NCBI GenBank assembly: GCA_947175645.1
Contig: CAMWNP010000010.1
Location: 1-64,000 of the forward strand
Direction: 5' to 3'
Source: an uncultured Porphyromonadaceae bacterium
GTDB lineage: Bacteria > Bacteroidota > Bacteroidia > Bacteroidales > Muribaculaceae
DNA length: 64,000 nt
In this document: piece after piece, positions 24,726 to 35,113 of the stretch
How the letters are laid out: every line of letters begins with the position of its first letter
How positions within the stretch are numbered: the first letter of the stretch is position 1
The notes under the pieces: generated by a model
What the model saw: only the letters and a program-made list of their open reading frames with translations
Told to the model about the DNA's origin: nothing
Databases searched by the model: none
Position numbers and translations under genes: made by a program

Positions 24726-27047
24726 ATGACACCTGTGTTTCGCTTTATACTAATTCTCATGCTGCTTGCAACCCAGGCGGTATATGGCGCCCGTGTTTCG
24801 CGTGATTCTGTTTTGATCCAGCCAAAATCGGTCGGTCTGGTACTAAGCGGAGGAGGTGCCAAAGGTATTGCGCACATAGGTGTTATCAAGGTTCTTGAAG
24901 AACACAACATCCCCATAGACTACATTGCCGGAACATCAATGGGAGCCATCGTGGGCGGACTCTATGCCGCCGGCTATACGCCTGAGGAGATGATGGCATT
25001 GATTGAGTCAGAAGGGTTCAGCGAATGGTCAACAGGTCAGATCAATGAAAAACTGATTTACTATTTCTACCGCCCTGATCCCACACCGGCCATGATGAAC
25101 GTAAATCTCGCCCCGGGCGACACAACGCGCTCATCCTCCATCCTGCCGACAAGCCTTATTAATCCTCTCCCCATGAACTTCGCATTCATGGAACTGTTCA
25201 GTGCCTACACCGCACAGTGCGGAGGCGATTTCAACCGTCTTTTCGTTCCTTACCGCTGCGTGACCTCTGATGTTTACCAGAAAAAGAAAATAGTGTGCAA
25301 GTCAGGTTCGCTGGGCGATGCCATACGCGCGTCAATGTCGTTCCCTCTTGTTTTTCAGCCTATTGAGATGAACGGTATTCCGGTTTATGACGGGGGTATT
25401 TATGACAATTTTCCGGTTGACGTGATGCGGACCGAGTTTGCGCCTGACTTCATGATTGGAGTTGATGTGTCGACTCCGCAGGTCACTCCCCGTTCAAATG
25501 ACCTTGTCGACCAACTTGAAGACATGATCATGCAGAAGAGCGACGACTCCATACCGGCACACCAGGGTGTGAAAATGCATATCGATCTACATCAGTTTTC
25601 TCTCCTTGACTTTCCCAAGGCACGGCAGATTTACAAAATCGGCTATGACCATGCCATGGCCATGATCGATTCAATAGAGCGGCGCACACCCTCGCGTGTC
25701 CCTGCTGAGGAGCGCCGGCTTAGGCGTCAGGTGTTCAAATCGGCAACTCCATATCTGCGTTTCGACTCCGTCACCGTGACCGGTGGCACCCCTAACCAGA
25801 ATATCTATTTTGAACGTATCTTTGAAAATACCAAGTGCGATACCTTCGGAATTGATTTCGCAAGATATGCCTACTACCGCACATTGTCCGGTGACAAACT
25901 CAAGAACCTCATGCCACGGGCCGATTACAATCCGGACAACGGACTGTTCAACCTCCGGCTCCACGCCACCGTCAAGGATAATCTTAACATTGGGTTCGGA
26001 GGCTACATAACATCGTCCATGAACTCAATGGTGTTCCTAAGCGGCGGATACAACCTGCTGGGACGCCGTCCCATTAACGCATCGCTCAGCGCCTGGGTCG
26101 GACAAAGTTATCTGGCCGCCCGTGCTTCCGGCCGACTCTTCTTCACCACAAATCGTCCGTCATCAATTTCTATGGATGCCGTTATATGGCGCATGAACAC
26201 CCACACCTCCGACAATCTTTTCTACGAATCAGATAACCCCGTATCACTAAGCGACATGGAAGCCTTCGGACGACTGCACTATGACTGGGCCATGAGCCGC
26301 AGTTCAAAAATGCAGTTCGGGGGAGGATACGGCTACCACAACTACCGCTACCGCTCACGCGAGGCTGCACTTGAAAAATTCGACATGAAAAACCGTTCCA
26401 CCCTCAACAGTTGGCAACTCTATCTGAGGTTTGAGCGAAACACCCTTGACGACAATTCATATCCTGCCGCCGGAGCATATTACTTCCTGGAAGGGGCAGG
26501 ATTAAGAACCCGTTATAACTATTATCCGGCAATCCCACTGGAAAACCTTTATGAACGCGAATATTTCAGTGCACGCGGTCGGGTGAACCTAAAGAATTAC
26601 TTCTCCATATCAAACCACTTCTCACTCGGAACGGAACTGTCAGGTTATCTGTCAACACGTCGCCTGCTGCCAACCTACGACCAGTCGATAGTAGTTGCCC
26701 AACCGTTCCACCCGACTCCATCCTCCTACAACTCATTCAACAGCCACATGCGTGCCAACTCCTACGTGACTGCCGGAGTAGTGCCTGTCTATAAGTTCAA
26801 TGATAACCTTCAGTTCCGCGGAACTTTCCACTGTTTCATGCCGATGCGGGCAATAAAAATGCAGACCGATGGCTCTGCCTACTACGGAAACTGGCTCGCC
26901 GACCCCGCCTTCTTCGGTGAACTATCAGCGGTCTACAACTTCCATTTCGCCACACTCACCCTCTACGGCAACTACACCGAATCATCCTCCCGCGACTGGA
27001 ACGGCGGCATTTCATTCGGACTATTCTTCCTCGCTCCTACCTTCTGA
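24726..27047 (+). CDS. Patatin-like phospholipase with outer-membrane barrel domain
   Basis: A 773-residue exported protein. I start at the ATG at 24726, one codon after an in-frame TTG; a signal peptide follows (MTPVFRFILILMLLATQAVYG). The patatin domain occupies about residues 40-250: GLVLSGGGAKGIAHIG (oxyanion loop), GTSMGAIVGG (nucleophile Ser in GxSxG) and PVYDGGIYDNFP (catalytic Asp in DGG). A short POTRA-like segment follows (about 340-400). The C-terminal half (about 430-773) is rich in beta strands ending in FGLFFLAPTF with a terminal Phe, like Omp85/PlpD autotransporters. The lipase is probably displayed or released at the outer membrane. Confidence 0.88.
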   Translation: MTPVFRFILILMLLATQAVYGARVSRDSVLIQPKSVGLVLSGGGAKGIAHIGVIKVLEEHNIPIDYIAGTSMGAIVGGLYAAGYTPEEMMALIESEGFSEWSTGQINEKLIYYFYRPDPTPAMMNVNLAPGDTTRSSSILPTSLINPLPMNFAFMELFSAYTAQCGGDFNRLFVPYRCVTSDVYQKKKIVCKSGSLGDAIRASMSFPLVFQPIEMNGIPVYDGGIYDNFPVDVMRTEFAPDFMIGVDVSTPQVTPRSNDLVDQLEDMIMQKSDDSIPAHQGVKMHIDLHQFSLLDFPKARQIYKIGYDHAMAMIDSIERRTPSRVPAEERRLRRQVFKSATPYLRFDSVTVTGGTPNQNIYFERIFENTKCDTFGIDFARYAYYRTLSGDKLKNLMPRADYNPDNGLFNLRLHATVKDNLNIGFGGYITSSMNSMVFLSGGYNLLGRRPINASLSAWVGQSYLAARASGRLFFTTNRPSSISMDAVIWRMNTHTSDNLFYESDNPVSLSDMEAFGRLHYDWAMSRSSKMQFGGGYGYHNYRYRSREAALEKFDMKNRSTLNSWQLYLRFERNTLDDNSYPAAGAYYFLEGAGLRTRYNYYPAIPLENLYEREYFSARGRVNLKNYFSISNHFSLGTELSGYLSTRRLLPTYDQSIVVAQPFHPTPSSYNSFNSHMRANSYVTAGVVPVYKFNDNLQFRGTFHCFMPMRAIKMQTDGSAYYGNWLADPAFFGELSAVYNFHFATLTLYGNYTESSSRDWNGGISFGLFFLAPTF

Positions 27048-27136
27048 TTTCACAGACATATAGGGTGGAAAAGGATGAGGAGAACTCATTTCATTAAAAC
27101 GCTGATGTTAAAATCAATCTCTCCCGGAAGTTTTTT

Positions 27137-27297
27137 GCGTTTTTATCGCGTTTGGAAATTATATAATTTAAATATTTAGCAAAGCGCTTAAGCGATTGAT
27201 TAATAGTGTTATACGATTAATATGCGAAAGTTATGTAGACATGTATGATAACAAAATATGCGTTTAGTTTCGCGTTTTTCGCGTTTTTTTCGCGTTC
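27137..27297. repeat. Scattered TCGCGTTT repeats in a gene-free AT-rich spacer
   Basis: The 632-bp gap 27048-27679 has no gene. It contains several GCGTTTT/TCGCGTTT motifs (27137-27153 and 27260-27297) in an otherwise AT-rich sequence. No clear promoter, terminator or RNA structure could be supported. Confidence 0.45.
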
Positions 27298-27679
27298 AAA
27301 TAGTTTGGTGCAAATTTCCAGAAATAATCTGATATAAGTGGAATCTTTGTGAGGTATTAGTAAATAACAAAGAGGTGGTTGATCTGTAATATGTATTTGT
27401 ATAAAATAGATAGAGTATAGTAAAGAAAAAAAATGAATGGAATATTCGATTTAACCATCGTATTTAAAATATTGTTAAAGAATGGGTAATTGTCATATAA
27501 TCAGGTGGATATAAATGGTTAAAAAGGGGCGACGTATTGCATTTGAATTACAAAGGGATAAAAAAGTGATTTATCTGTAAAAATTTGTAAACCTTTTAAA
27601 CTCTCTTGCGTTTAAATATCAAAAATACAACAAAATCGAGTGAACAAATTTACTATTCAGACGCATAAAACTTACAAAA

Positions 27680-28036
27680 ATGATTACTAAGAAGAGCATC
27701 GAATATATCTACAAAAAGCACAACACTCGCCCCGAGTCACCTGACTGCCTGGACATCATACTGCTTTTTGAAGGAGCACACCCTTCTCATGGAATTGAGA
27801 TTGACGGAGAAAACCTGATCATCAATTCCCTGCCTGACTGGTCTCCCTTCCGCTGCATACCTCTGACCAACATCCACGCCATTGTGGATTTCGAGGAAAC
27901 TGTAGCCGTTGTTCTCCCAACATCAATCGTTTTCCTCAGCAAGGTAAACAACAAGATCCACATCCACATCAAGGAAGAAAAACAGTCACTGGTTGAGCGT
28001 ATGCGCAGTGTGCTGTTCAAGAACGCCGCATTCTGA
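27680..28036 (+). CDS. Small conserved-looking cytosolic protein, unknown
   Basis: A 118-residue protein with no signal peptide or membrane helix. It begins MITKKSIEYIYKKHN and contains DIILLFEGAHPSHGIEIDGENLI, a pattern of short beta strands, and a basic C-terminal helix. Composition is in line with the neighbouring core genes rather than with the AT-rich spacer. It stands alone, 632 bp after the patatin gene and 180 bp before aspS. I do not recognise a family. Confidence 0.65.
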   Translation: MITKKSIEYIYKKHNTRPESPDCLDIILLFEGAHPSHGIEIDGENLIINSLPDWSPFRCIPLTNIHAIVDFEETVAVVLPTSIVFLSKVNNKIHIHIKEEKQSLVERMRSVLFKNAAF

Positions 28037-28099
28037 TTCCCCAATTTTGTTGAAATAGTAAAAAAACACCCCCTTTCATTTTTGTAATACATAAATTAA

Positions 28100-28130
28100 T
28101 TGTAATTTTACACATTAATTTAAATCTTTG
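28100..28130 (+). promoter_or_regulatory. Possible aspS promoter
   Basis: TTG (28100-28102), a 20-bp spacer and AATCTTTG (28123-28130), one base away from TAnnTTTG. The aspS ATG lies 87 bp downstream. Confidence 0.35.
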
Positions 28131-28216
28131 AATGTTTGAATTTATTTTTCAGACATTCATTTTTTTGGAGAAATCCCTCCCCGCTTTCAAGAATCAATTA
28201 AATTAAGATATTCGTT

Positions 28217-29977
28217 ATGTTCAGAACCAACACCTGCGGAGAACTCCGCCTGGAAAATGCCGGTCAAAAGGTTACACTCGCCGGATGGGTGCAGCGTATA
28301 CGCAAAATGGGTGGTATGACTTTCGTCGACCTCCGTGACCGTTATGGTATAACTCAAGTAGTATTCAACAACGAAATTGACGCACCGCTCTGCGAAAAAG
28401 CAAACAAACTCGGTCGTGAGTTCGTGATACAGGTAACCGGTACGGTTTCTGAACGTTCCAACAAAAACAAAAATATTCCCACCGGCGAAATTGAGATTGT
28501 CGCTGACTCGCTCCGGATTCTCAACCCATCGGAAGTTCCTCCGTTCACCATCGAGGATGACACTGACGGCGGTGATGACCTCCGGATGAAGTACAGATAT
28601 CTGGACCTGCGACGTACTCCCGTTCGCAAAAATCTTGAATTGCGCCACCGCATGACCATGGAAGTCCGCCGCTATCTTGATTCCAAAGGCTTCCTTGAAA
28701 TTGAAACCCCTATGCTCGTGGGCTCGACACCTGAGGGTGCGCGTGACTTTGTGGTACCTTCACGAATGAATCCCGGACAGTTCTACGCTCTTCCCCAGTC
28801 ACCGCAGACTCTGAAACAGTTGCTGATGGTGTCAGGCATGGACCGCTACTTCCAGATCGTGAAGTGTTTCCGTGACGAAGACCTCCGCGCTGACCGTCAG
28901 CCGGAGTTCACCCAGATTGACTGTGAAATGAGTTATGTTGAGCAGGACGACATAATCAACCTTTTTGAAGGTATGGCAAAGCATCTGTTCAAGACCATAC
29001 GAGGCATTGAACTCACCGAACCGTTCATCCGCATGCCATGGGCCGACGCAATGAAATATTACGGTTCTGACAAACCTGACATGCGCTTTGACATGCGTTT
29101 TGTGGAACTGATGGATATCCTCAAAGGTTACGGCTTCTCCGTATTTGACGATGCGGCCTACATCGGCGGTATCTGCGCGAAAGGGGCCGCTTCCTACACC
29201 CGCAAGCAAATCGACCAGTTGACGGAGTTTGTCAAACGTCCCCAGATCGGTGCCAAAGGAATGGTTTACGCTCGTGTGGAACCTGACGGCACGGTTAAAT
29301 CATCCGTAGACAAGTTCTACTCTCAGGAGGTGCTTCAGAAAATGAAAGAAGCATTCAATGCCGAGCCGGGTGACCTTATTCTGATTCTCAGCGGCGATGA
29401 TGCCATGAAAACCCGTAAGCAACTTTGTGAACTCCGTCTGGAAATGGGTTCACGTCTGGGTCTGCGCGACAAAGATAAATTCGCTTGTCTGTGGGTGGTT
29501 GACTTCCCCATGTTTGAGTGGAGCGATGAGGAACAGCGCCTGATGGCCATGCACCATCCTTTCACACATCCCAAAGATGAGGATATAGCAATGCTTGACA
29601 CCGATCCCGCCTCAGTACGTGCCGATGCCTACGATATGGTCATCAACGGCGTAGAGGTAGGCGGTGGCTCAATACGTATCCACGACAGCAAACTTCAGGC
29701 AAAAATGTTTGAAATCCTTGGTTTCACCCCCGAGAAAGCACAGGAACAGTTCGGTTTTCTGATGAACGCATTCAAATTCGGCGCACCCCCTCACGGAGGT
29801 CTCGCCTACGGTCTGGACCGCTGGGTATCGCTCTTCGCCGGTCTGGACAGCATCCGTGACTGCATAGCGTTCCCCAAGAACAACTCCGGACGCGACGTGA
29901 TGCTTGATGCCCCTGCAGCACTTGACCAGAAGCAACTTGATGAACTTCAACTCGCACTTGACCTCAAGGATAAGTGA
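28217..29977 (+). CDS. aspS: Aspartyl-tRNA synthetase
   Basis: A 586-residue class II synthetase of the bacterial type. The N-terminal OB-fold (about 1-105, with [20 protein letters not shown]) binds the anticodon. Class II motif 2 is [18 protein letters not shown] and motif 3 is [16 protein letters not shown] bacterial insertion (GAD) domain lies around 290-410. The enzyme charges tRNA-Asp in the cytosol. Length and motifs are normal. Its stop overlaps the GTG start of the Nif3-like gene by 4 bp (GTGA), so the three genes to 31527 are one operon. Confidence 0.97.
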   Translation: MFRTNTCGELRLENAGQKVTLAGWVQRIRKMGGMTFVDLRDRYGITQVVFNNEIDAPLCEKANKLGREFVIQVTGTVSERSNKNKNIPTGEIEIVADSLRILNPSEVPPFTIEDDTDGGDDLRMKYRYLDLRRTPVRKNLELRHRMTMEVRRYLDSKGFLEIETPMLVGSTPEGARDFVVPSRMNPGQFYALPQSPQTLKQLLMVSGMDRYFQIVKCFRDEDLRADRQPEFTQIDCEMSYVEQDDIINLFEGMAKHLFKTIRGIELTEPFIRMPWADAMKYYGSDKPDMRFDMRFVELMDILKGYGFSVFDDAAYIGGICAKGAASYTRKQIDQLTEFVKRPQIGAKGMVYARVEPDGTVKSSVDKFYSQEVLQKMKEAFNAEPGDLILILSGDDAMKTRKQLCELRLEMGSRLGLRDKDKFACLWVVDFPMFEWSDEEQRLMAMHHPFTHPKDEDIAMLDTDPASVRADAYDMVINGVEVGGGSIRIHDSKLQAKMFEILGFTPEKAQEQFGFLMNAFKFGAPPHGGLAYGLDRWVSLFAGLDSIRDCIAFPKNNSGRDVMLDAPAALDQKQLDELQLALDLKDK

Positions 29978-30762
29978 TAACTGAAGGTGACATAATCAGA
30001 GCCCTGGAAGCCGTGGCACCTCTGGATCTGCAGGAGAGTTACGACAACTCCGGCATACAGATAGCCGATTCCTCACGCCCCTGCACCGGTGTGTTGCTCT
30101 GTGTTGACCTGACCGAAGATATCCTCCGTGAGGCGATTCAAAAGGGATGTAATCTGATTATCACTCATCATCCCCTCATGTTCCGCCCGGTAAAATCTCT
30201 TCAGCAGCGTAACCGCGTGGAGCAGACACTGGTAAATGCCATACGCGCAGGAATTGATGTTTACAGTTGCCATACCTCCATCGACAATGCTCCGGATGTG
30301 GGCGTGTCACACACCATGGCAAGTATGCTCGGACTCCGGAATGTCCGTACTCTGGTTCCGGTCAACGATGCCGGTGCCGGAAGCGGTGCCGTGGGCGACC
30401 TGTCCGCTCCGCTGACATATAGGGAGGTGGTGAGCAAGATCAAGTCAACCTTCGGCAGCCCCGTGGCGCGCTGTCATCCCGCTCCTGACAACACCACCGT
30501 CAGCCGTATCGCTCTGTGCGGAGGGGCCGGAGCCGACTTCATGACTGATGCAATAGCAGCCGGTGCGCAACTCTACCTCACCTCTGACTGCAAACATAAT
30601 CACTTCCTGGACCTTACCGACAGGATTTTTCTTGTTGACATAGGTCATTTTGAAAGTGAAGAATGTACAAAACAAATTTTTTATCAGATTATTTCAGAAA
30701 AATTTCCTAACTTTGCAGTCTACAAGTCAGAAATAGAAAAGAATCCCATAACATACTGTTAA
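29974..30762 (+). CDS. Nif3-like dinuclear metal centre protein
   Basis: A 262-residue protein of the NIF3/YbgI family, formerly called GTP cyclohydrolase I type 2. Metal ligands are visible in IITHHPLMF and, near the C-terminus, [25 protein letters not shown] is also family-typical. The protein forms a hexameric ring with two metal ions per subunit; the true role is debated. The start is GTG, in the overlap GTGA with aspS. It is followed after 3 bp by the zinc-ribbon gene, a pairing common in Bacteroidales. Confidence 0.93.
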   Translation: MITEGDIIRALEAVAPLDLQESYDNSGIQIADSSRPCTGVLLCVDLTEDILREAIQKGCNLIITHHPLMFRPVKSLQQRNRVEQTLVNAIRAGIDVYSCHTSIDNAPDVGVSHTMASMLGLRNVRTLVPVNDAGAGSGAVGDLSAPLTYREVVSKIKSTFGSPVARCHPAPDNTTVSRIALCGGAGADFMTDAIAAGAQLYLTSDCKHNHFLDLTDRIFLVDIGHFESEECTKQIFYQIISEKFPNFAVYKSEIEKNPITYC

Positions 30763-30765
30763 CGA

Positions 30766-31527
30766 ATGGCTAAAAACGAAACCCTTTCAGTGGAAGAACG
30801 TCTGAAGGCTCTCTATGAACTCCAGACTATTCTCTCGGAAATTGACCGCATAAAAATCATCCGTGGTGAACTTCCAATAGAAGTTCAGGATCTCGAGGAT
30901 GACATCATCCGCCTGCAGACCCGTATCACAAACTATAAGAACGAAATCGAGGACCTCCGCAAAAAACTCGTTGCCGAAAAAGCGAAAATTGAAGAGGCAC
31001 AGTCAAAAATCGTACGTTTCAAGGAACAACTTGACAACGTCCGTAACAACCGCGAATTCGACCTCCTCTCAAAAGAAATTGAATTCCAGACTCTTGAAAT
31101 CGAACTCTGCGAGAAACATATCAACGAATATGGCAGAGTAATCGAGACCAAGACACGCGAAATTGAAAATACGGAGGCTCAACTTGAGGACCGCAAGCAT
31201 ATCCTCACAGACAAGAAAAATGAACTTGAGGAAATAGTTTCTGAAACCCGTCAGGATGAAGAACGTCTCCGCGAAGAGGCTCTTGCCATCGAACCCCGTA
31301 TCGACGACCGTACTCTTGCAGCCTTCAAGCGTATCCGTAAGAACGCACGCAACGGTCTCGGTGTGGTTTACATTCAGCGTAACGCCTGTGGTGGATGCTT
31401 CAACCGCATACCCCCGCAGAAGCAACTTGAAATCAAGATGCATAAAAAAATCATCGTTTGCGAATACTGCGGTCGTATCATGATCGATCCTCAACTTGCC
31501 GGTGTTCCGGAGGAAGAAGGAAAGTAA
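30766..31527 (+). CDS. C4-type zinc-ribbon coiled-coil protein
   Basis: A 253-residue protein. Residues about 10-180 are strongly heptad-patterned and charged (KNEIEDLRKKLVAEKAKIEE), forming a long coiled coil. The C-terminus holds a zinc ribbon: CGGC, then a spacer, then CEYCG (four Cys), matching the family related to Chlamydia CT398. Such proteins are thought to bind nucleic acid or act as adaptors, but no precise function is known. It ends the aspS operon, and a strong terminator follows at 31552. Confidence 0.9.
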   Translation: MAKNETLSVEERLKALYELQTILSEIDRIKIIRGELPIEVQDLEDDIIRLQTRITNYKNEIEDLRKKLVAEKAKIEEAQSKIVRFKEQLDNVRNNREFDLLSKEIEFQTLEIELCEKHINEYGRVIETKTREIENTEAQLEDRKHILTDKKNELEEIVSETRQDEERLREEALAIEPRIDDRTLAAFKRIRKNARNGLGVVYIQRNACGGCFNRIPPQKQLEIKMHKKIIVCEYCGRIMIDPQLAGVPEEEGK

Positions 31528-31551
31528 ATCAAGGAATAATTAACACCATAT

Positions 31552-31582
31552 AAAAAGCGGACCTCAGAAGGGTTCGCTTTTT
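31552..31582 (+). terminator. Intrinsic terminator of the aspS operon
   Basis: AAAAAGCG (31552-31559) pairs with CGCTTTTT (31575-31582), with G-U, ACC/GGT continuing the stem around TCAGAAG. The T run forms part of the stem. Confidence 0.8.
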
Positions 31583-31613
31583 GTTTATCATATTGAAGTA
31601 CACAAGAAAAGGA

Positions 31614-31655
31614 GCGTCATAATAAGCCATCTGTGTCGTTGCTTTCGGAATTCGG
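31614..31655. repeat. 42-bp intergenic repeat, copy 2
   Basis: It matches 507-548 at 38 of 42 positions and, like copy 1, lies between convergent genes upstream of an arm of the TGTGTCAAAA hairpin family. Confidence 0.7.
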
Positions 31656-31730
31656 GTTCGGTCACATAATGCGGTATACTCCTTTCAGGCTCACCCTCAG
31701 TGTCTTGCACCTGATAGATTCTTACAAAAC

Positions 31731-31777
31731 TTGAGAGGGTATGTCAAAAATTTTTTCGTTTTGACATACCCTCTCAA
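31731..31777. terminator. Long bidirectional hairpin of the TGTGTCAAAA family
   Basis: TTGAGAGGGTATGTCAAAA (31731-31749) and its exact reverse complement (31759-31777) form a perfect 19-bp stem around a 9-nt loop. It lies between the convergent aspS and B12 operons and can act as a terminator for the B12 operon. Relatives are at 587-603, 40923-40939 and 43458-43500. Confidence 0.7.
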
Positions 31778-31810
31778 TCTAATAAGAGTGGTGTGGAATA
31801 CTGAAATGGT

Positions 31811-34800
31811 TTACTTGATGATCATTTTGCGTACGCTGCCATCAGACATACGGACAATGTTGAGGCCTTTGAAGGGTGTTGCTGAACGAAGTCCCTGAGG
31901 ATTGTAGTAGGCCTCGATTTCTGCGGATTCCTCAGAATCAATGCTGTCAACCGATTCCATACCTTCATTATAATATCTGTCGGTGTCAGCATCGAAAAGG
32001 ACTTTTTCACCTCCGAAAACGGGATATTCGTCCTCGCCGATTTTCTGTCCGAAGGGTTCGCCTAATTTGTAAGCCACTTCGCCGGAGGCCATCTGCTCGG
32101 GAGTAACCAGAGTGTAGCCGTCGGTGAGGTCATATTCTTCTGTGGCGAAGGCATTTTCCACCCCTGTTTTTGCACCGGAAGAACCGACGCAGCCACCGGC
32201 ATAGCGTGTGCAGTCAATAACACCTACGTTAAACACATTCTTGACATCGGTACCAGCATTGGGGTGTGAGCCAACAATACCGCCACAGTTGCTTGTAGCC
32301 TTGATTGTACCCGTGTTGTAGCAGTTGGCAACCTTTGAGGTGACATAACCTATGAAACCTGCTATACCGCCGGCATTGGTGTTGAGGACAGTTACGGTGG
32401 CGTTGTTGGCACAGGTGTCGATGCTTACATAGTTGTGAACGTATCCGGCGATACCACCTGCGTAGGCTTTTGCGCTGATTGATCCGTCGACAGTCAGACC
32501 GCTGATGGTGGTGTAGTTGTCGGCATCCGTACCCTTGGCATATCCTACCAGCGCGGCATATTGCGCTGTGATGTCGTTGTAGTAAAGACCGGAAACAGTG
32601 TGACCACAGCCGATGATAGAGCCGGTAAAGGGCTTGGATGAAGTTCCGATGGGAGCCCATGCGTAGTCGCCAAGGTCAATGTCGTCAACGATCATAGCGT
32701 TGAATACACCACCCTTGGTGTTCACTTCGTTGGCTAACCATGCGAGGTTGGAGGGAGTTGCAATCAGATAGGTATCGTTGTCGGTTTCAGGCTGCTCCAT
32801 AGTTTCACCGTCCCATGCAAAGGGAGCCTCGGTGAGGTCGACGTTGAAGGTCTGCACACCCTCGGCGTCATCATTGATTGTGAAGGTGTGGCGGAAGCAG
32901 CGGTAACCGGCTTTGCCTGCAGTGATGGAGTAAGAGCCGTAAGTTCCTGAATAAGAGCCGTCCTCATTTGCCGCAAGAGGTTTGCCGTTAAAGAGAACCT
33001 CCATGTCGGTGGGGGTGGTGTTGCACTTGATGTCGATATCGAAGTATTTCACCTGAGTCAGATTGATTACCACATCGGGTATTGCGCCGAAATATGTTTT
33101 GTGAGCCACGGCTGTGAAGTTGGGCGAACGTCCGGCCACCGGGTCGATATAACGGTGATTGCCGATGGGGTCACCGTAACCGTTGACCTGGATAACACCC
33201 TCATTCATAACGATCGAGGGGTTGGCTGCCACGTCAAGATCCTCGGGGATGGTGACTGTTACAGCCTGGGCCGAGGGAGCCGAACCGAAGGTGTATTGTC
33301 CTGCACCTAAAATGAGAGAACTGCCGTTAGGCACACCGTTGTAGGTGACGTAAGCCGACATGTTGTATATCCCGGCCATTTTGTTGGCAGGGTGATATAA
33401 TCCGCTATATTGGATTTTCACGTTGTCACCGGGCTGGAAGATGTTGCTCCCTTCACGTGTGGCATTGATGATTTCACGGTGACACATTTTGGCTGTCATA
33501 ACCTGATAGGCCGATTTTCCTGCGGCATCGGTGAGTTTGACAATCTGTCGTCCATGTTTGAGCAATACGGTGTATGAGCCGTCTTCGTTCTTGGTTACAC
33601 CATCGGCGGAGAATCCGCTGTAAGTTGCCATCTGTTCGCCGATAGTGGGGTATGCGATGGTCACTTCGGCCGCATTTTCAGGCGTGAAAGTGTAGGGGAA
33701 TCCCTCCTCGGTGTCGAGATAGTAGAACACGTCACATTCGGCATCGACAAATTTACCGGCTGTTTTGAGTGTTTCTTTGTTGTATTCCTCGTTGATGAAC
33801 ATGTTGGGCTTCACTGCTGATTCACCGTTGCCCACGCTTACTACGAAGGCGGCAGTGTTTTCCGGCCATATAGCACCCCACTGTTCACCTCCGAGATAGG
33901 CACGTTTCTCCGCTCCGTTATAGTAGTTGAGGCGGATACCATCGTAAGTGACCAGCACGATAGCCTCACCGGTGCCTGTCGCTTCCATTTCGGCCCATGC
34001 TGACCCTTTCTTTTCTGTGATCTTGATCACGTTGTCGGAAGGTTTGCCGTCAAGACCGATGACGGTGTAGTGAAAATCAGGTTCAATGAAGTAATTGTTA
34101 GTCGAGTTATCGGTCAACTCCCAAGAGCGCATGGCGTGGGTGTTAAACTTATCACCCTGATTGAGACGTAGATGACCCTCGGCATTGATGTTCATGAAGA
34201 TGTTGCCGGTTTCATACCCGTCGTTTGATTGGGGAGTGGGGTTGATAAGTTTCGGGTCGCCGTCATAGTCAGCCTCGGTGAAATTCAGGTTGGGGCGTTT
34301 GGTCTCATCAGTGTTCATTGCGAAATATCCACCCTGAGTCATCTTCCCGTCCATTGATGTACGGTAGTTATAGACCTGACCGTTGGCAAGGTAATAGGTG
34401 TATTTGGTCGCTGACCCTTCGGTAGTGACGCTTACCGGTACTATCGGAGTGAAATTAACGAAGTGGGAGAACTTCATGTTCAGTTCAAAATAGGCATCGG
34501 AAGGAACGGTGACAGTGTAGTCGGCACCTTGCGGTATAATACCGGAGATGTTGACGTTGGCCGTGAGTGTGCCTGAGCGATAAAGGTTGGTGTAACCTTC
34601 GGCGCGATGAGCCTCTGAAGGGGTGAAGTTGACATAGTAACTGTTGCCGTTGAGGGCGAGGAAAGTGTTGCGTCCTGCGGTAGTGCTTTTTCCAACGGTA
34701 ACAGGGAAATTCACTCCTTCGCGCGAATTGACTTTTACGTCGAGAGTGTAGTCGCCGGCTTCGGCAGTCCACACGCTTCCGTCCTCATTCTTGTTAGTCG

Positions 34801-35107
34801 CATAGACGGTGCAGGTTATCACCTTGAATACCTGGTCAGGCTCATCGGTCACATTGATGTCGATGGTGCCGTTAACGGTTGTGCCGTCAGAGGCGTAGGC
34901 GGTAAGACGATAGGTGTCAGCCGGAAGGTCAAGTGTATAGTCCGTTCCGGAAGGAGCGCCTGTCTCAACAGGTTGATTCGTGGTGGTTGAAACCAGGCTC
35001 ATCGTCTTGGAAACATTGTTCATCGTCACCTTGACCGATGCTCCGCTCATTGTAGAGCATGCTCCGGCCAAAGCGAGGAAAGAAAGTAATAATGATTTGG
35101 TTCTCAT
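31811..35107 (-). CDS. Large secreted surface protein with GLUG-like repeats, in B12 operon
   Basis: A 1098-residue exported protein. The start MRTKSLLLSFLALAGACSTMSG is a signal peptide; AGAC could be a loose lipobox. Most of the chain is repeated beta-sandwich-like segments (ADTYRLTAYASDGTT, PGDNVKIQYSG). Residues about 830-1000 hold GLUG-like repeats (GGIAGYVHNY, AGGIAGFIGY, CGGIVGSHPN, AGGCVGSSG). The end, NPQGLRSATPFKGLNIVRMS then VRKMIIK, resembles a T9SS sorting tail. It lies 6 bp downstream of the BtuG-like gene and under the same cobalamin riboswitch. No known B12 protein is recognised here; an accessory role in B12 capture is inferred from the operon. Confidence 0.82.
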   Translation of the reverse strand: MRTKSLLLSFLALAGACSTMSGASVKVTMNNVSKTMSLVSTTTNQPVETGAPSGTDYTLDLPADTYRLTAYASDGTTVNGTIDINVTDEPDQVFKVITCTVYATNKNEDGSVWTAEAGDYTLDVKVNSREGVNFPVTVGKSTTAGRNTFLALNGNSYYVNFTPSEAHRAEGYTNLYRSGTLTANVNISGIIPQGADYTVTVPSDAYFELNMKFSHFVNFTPIVPVSVTTEGSATKYTYYLANGQVYNYRTSMDGKMTQGGYFAMNTDETKRPNLNFTEADYDGDPKLINPTPQSNDGYETGNIFMNINAEGHLRLNQGDKFNTHAMRSWELTDNSTNNYFIEPDFHYTVIGLDGKPSDNVIKITEKKGSAWAEMEATGTGEAIVLVTYDGIRLNYYNGAEKRAYLGGEQWGAIWPENTAAFVVSVGNGESAVKPNMFINEEYNKETLKTAGKFVDAECDVFYYLDTEEGFPYTFTPENAAEVTIAYPTIGEQMATYSGFSADGVTKNEDGSYTVLLKHGRQIVKLTDAAGKSAYQVMTAKMCHREIINATREGSNIFQPGDNVKIQYSGLYHPANKMAGIYNMSAYVTYNGVPNGSSLILGAGQYTFGSAPSAQAVTVTIPEDLDVAANPSIVMNEGVIQVNGYGDPIGNHRYIDPVAGRSPNFTAVAHKTYFGAIPDVVINLTQVKYFDIDIKCNTTPTDMEVLFNGKPLAANEDGSYSGTYGSYSITAGKAGYRCFRHTFTINDDAEGVQTFNVDLTEAPFAWDGETMEQPETDNDTYLIATPSNLAWLANEVNTKGGVFNAMIVDDIDLGDYAWAPIGTSSKPFTGSIIGCGHTVSGLYYNDITAQYAALVGYAKGTDADNYTTISGLTVDGSISAKAYAGGIAGYVHNYVSIDTCANNATVTVLNTNAGGIAGFIGYVTSKVANCYNTGTIKATSNCGGIVGSHPNAGTDVKNVFNVGVIDCTRYAGGCVGSSGAKTGVENAFATEEYDLTDGYTLVTPEQMASGEVAYKLGEPFGQKIGEDEYPVFGGEKVLFDADTDRYYNEGMESVDSIDSEESAEIEAYYNPQGLRSATPFKGLNIVRMSDGSVRKMIIK

Positions 35108-35113
35108 TGTTAA

